Assembly: GCA_009783865.1 (NCBI GenBank)
Contig: WRCR01000195.1
Coordinates: 1 to 7,380, forward strand
DNA length: 7,380 nucleotides
Direction: 5' to 3'
Source: Planctomycetaceae bacterium
GTDB taxonomy: Bacteria > Planctomycetota > Planctomycetia > Pirellulales > Thermoguttaceae
In this document: piece after piece, positions 6,589-7,380 of the stretch
Numbering within the stretch: the first letter of the stretch is position 1
Layout of the letters: the number at the start of each line of letters is the position of its first letter
Notes under the pieces: model-generated
Database searches by the model: none
What the model was told of the DNA's origin: nothing
What the model saw: the letters and a program-made list of their open reading frames with translations, nothing else
Translations under genes and position numbers: made by a program

Positions 6589-6616
6589 GCCGTTTTTCAA
6601 ACCGTGATTTTCAAAT

Positions 6617-6623
6617 GAAAGGA
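6617..6623 (+). promoter_or_regulatory. Ribosome binding site deciding the start of the S46 peptidase
   Basis: GAAAGGA ends six bases before the ATG at 6630. An in-frame ATG also exists at 6615, giving five extra residues (MKGNF), but that one has no Shine-Dalgarno in front and would overlap this site. The later ATG is therefore preferred. It is the only clear ribosome binding site in the window. Confidence 0.65.
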
Positions 6624-6629
6624 AATTTT

Positions 6630-7380
6630 ATGCGTTCACAAATATTTTTTGTGCTGTTAATTCTCGCCGCAACAACGCTCCTTGCCGACGAAGGAATGTA
6701 TCTCTACAAAGTACCGCCGGTCAAGCAGGTCAAAGAGAAATACGGTTTCGAGTTGACACCGGAGTTTCTCAAGCACCTGCAATTATCGACCGCGCGTTTC
6801 GGTGCCCGCGGCACCGCTTCGTTTGTATCGTCCAACGGATTGATACTGACGAATCATCACGTCGGTTCAAGAAATATCTACGAATTAAGCACGCCGGAAA
6901 ACGACCTTATGGAAAACGGCTTTGTAGCAAGAACCCTCGAAGACGAATTGAAATGCAGCGGACTGGAAATTCTCGTGCCGGTTTTGGAAGAAGACGTGAC
7001 CGACAAAATATCTTCTGATGATGCCGCGCTTCGCAAAAAGCAAATTGCGAACATGGAAAAAGAATGGACGGACAAAACGAAACTCCGATGCAGCGTGACA
7101 ACATTATATCAAGGCGGCAAATACTATCTTTACGGATATAAGATTTACAACGATGTCCGGCTCGTATTTGCACCGGAGAGCAGTATTGCGTCTTTCGGCG
7201 GCGACCCCGACAACTACGAATATCCGCGCTTCTGTCTTGACTGTGCTTTGTTCCGTGCTTATGAAGACGGCAAGCCCGCTAAGGTTGAACATTTTTTGAA
7301 ATGGAACGTAGGAACAAGTTCATACGCTAACGGCAATCTCTCATTTGTTTCCGGTTTTCCGGGCAGAACAGAGCGGGCGT
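6630..7380 (+). CDS. Secreted S46-family peptidase (dipeptidyl-peptidase 7/11-like), N-terminal part
   Basis: S46 enzymes are serine dipeptidyl-peptidases with a chymotrypsin-like fold that take dipeptides off the N-termini of peptides in the periplasm. The first 250 codons are visible; full-length members are around 700 residues, so the catalytic serine lies past the right edge. A signal peptide is clear: MRSQ, a hydrophobic core to about residue 18, and a probable cut after LLA, before DEGMYLYKVPP, a segment typical of the mature N-terminus. ASFVSSNGLILTNHHVG (63-79) holds the catalytic-histidine motif, with His76/His77. TLYQGGKYYLYGYK, DVRLVFAPE and FGGDPDNYEYPRFCLD (189-204) follow, the last containing conserved acidic residues including the likely catalytic Asp204. 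The usual cysteine after HH is a valine here, as I recall for planctomycete and verrucomicrobial members. It follows the membrane metallopeptidase-like gene on the same strand, so both may act in the cell envelope on peptides. Confidence 0.92.
   Translation, partial: MRSQIFFVLLILAATTLLADEGMYLYKVPPVKQVKEKYGFELTPEFLKHLQLSTARFGARGTASFVSSNGLILTNHHVGSRNIYELSTPENDLMENGFVARTLEDELKCSGLEILVPVLEEDVTDKISSDDAALRKKQIANMEKEWTDKTKLRCSVTTLYQGGKYYLYGYKIYNDVRLVFAPESSIASFGGDPDNYEYPRFCLDCALFRAYEDGKPAKVEHFLKWNVGTSSYANGNLSFVSGFPGRTERA

Noticed and set aside
6151..6600. A 149-codon minus-strand open frame reaching into the gap before the S46 gene
   Set aside because: It overlaps the conserved-looking C-terminal part of the plus-strand gene, and its N-terminal part covers the S46 promoter region. 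The translation is Ser/Thr/Arg-rich without features.
6615..6629. Upstream in-frame ATG as the start of the S46 peptidase
   Set aside because: It has no Shine-Dalgarno, and using it would place the clear GAAAGGA site inside the coding region; the ATG at 6630 has ideal spacing and starts a normal signal peptide.

Overview
The window looks like a piece of a planctomycete chromosome, most likely from the Pirellulales side. The evidence is a FliF-like protein of the planctomycete type (its SMTPGNR segment before the first membrane helix, and an NPDAAAAVLRQWI tail), a secreted S46-family peptidase of the kind common in that phylum, a membrane metallopeptidase-like protein fused to an extra domain, weak or absent Shine-Dalgarno sequences at most starts, and moderate base composition. 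The assignment rests on remembered family features, not on a search.

Layout. The left half is on the minus strand. Reading in that direction, an amidohydrolase/deaminase (4383 to 3223) is followed after about 100 bases by the flagellar M-ring gene fliF (GTG start at 3118, stop at 1400), and then after 14 bases by the start of an N6-adenine DNA methyltransferase of the Eco57I/TaqI-like class, which runs off the left edge. The methyltransferase carries the motifs GSYYTP, DPACGSG and NPPY, but appears to begin in the middle of the usual domain layout. The right half is on the plus strand: a 689-residue membrane protein with an HEAAH zinc-peptidase motif (4463 to 6532), then, after a short promoter-bearing gap, the first 250 codons of a secreted S46 dipeptidyl-peptidase-like enzyme (from 6630). 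The two halves diverge from a compact region (4384 to 4462) holding an extended -10 promoter and overlapping inverted repeats.

Two short palindromic elements sharing the head TTTAGCG (1347-1373 and 3203-3232, in opposite orientations) sit at gene ends. One supplies the first residues of the methyltransferase and the other supplies the last two residues and stop codon of the amidohydrolase. I read the left region as having been rearranged: fliF is alone, without flagellar partners in view, and is followed by a methyltransferase that seems to have lost its N-terminal part at the repeat.

The genes do not form one obvious pathway. The right-hand pair (membrane metallopeptidase-like protein plus secreted S46 peptidase) could share a role in peptide handling in the cell envelope. 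The left-hand genes (nucleoside deaminase-like, flagellar, DNA methylation) look like neighbours by chance or rearrangement. I see no RNA genes, CRISPR array, transposase or tRNA, and no gene-free stretch longer than about 100 bases.
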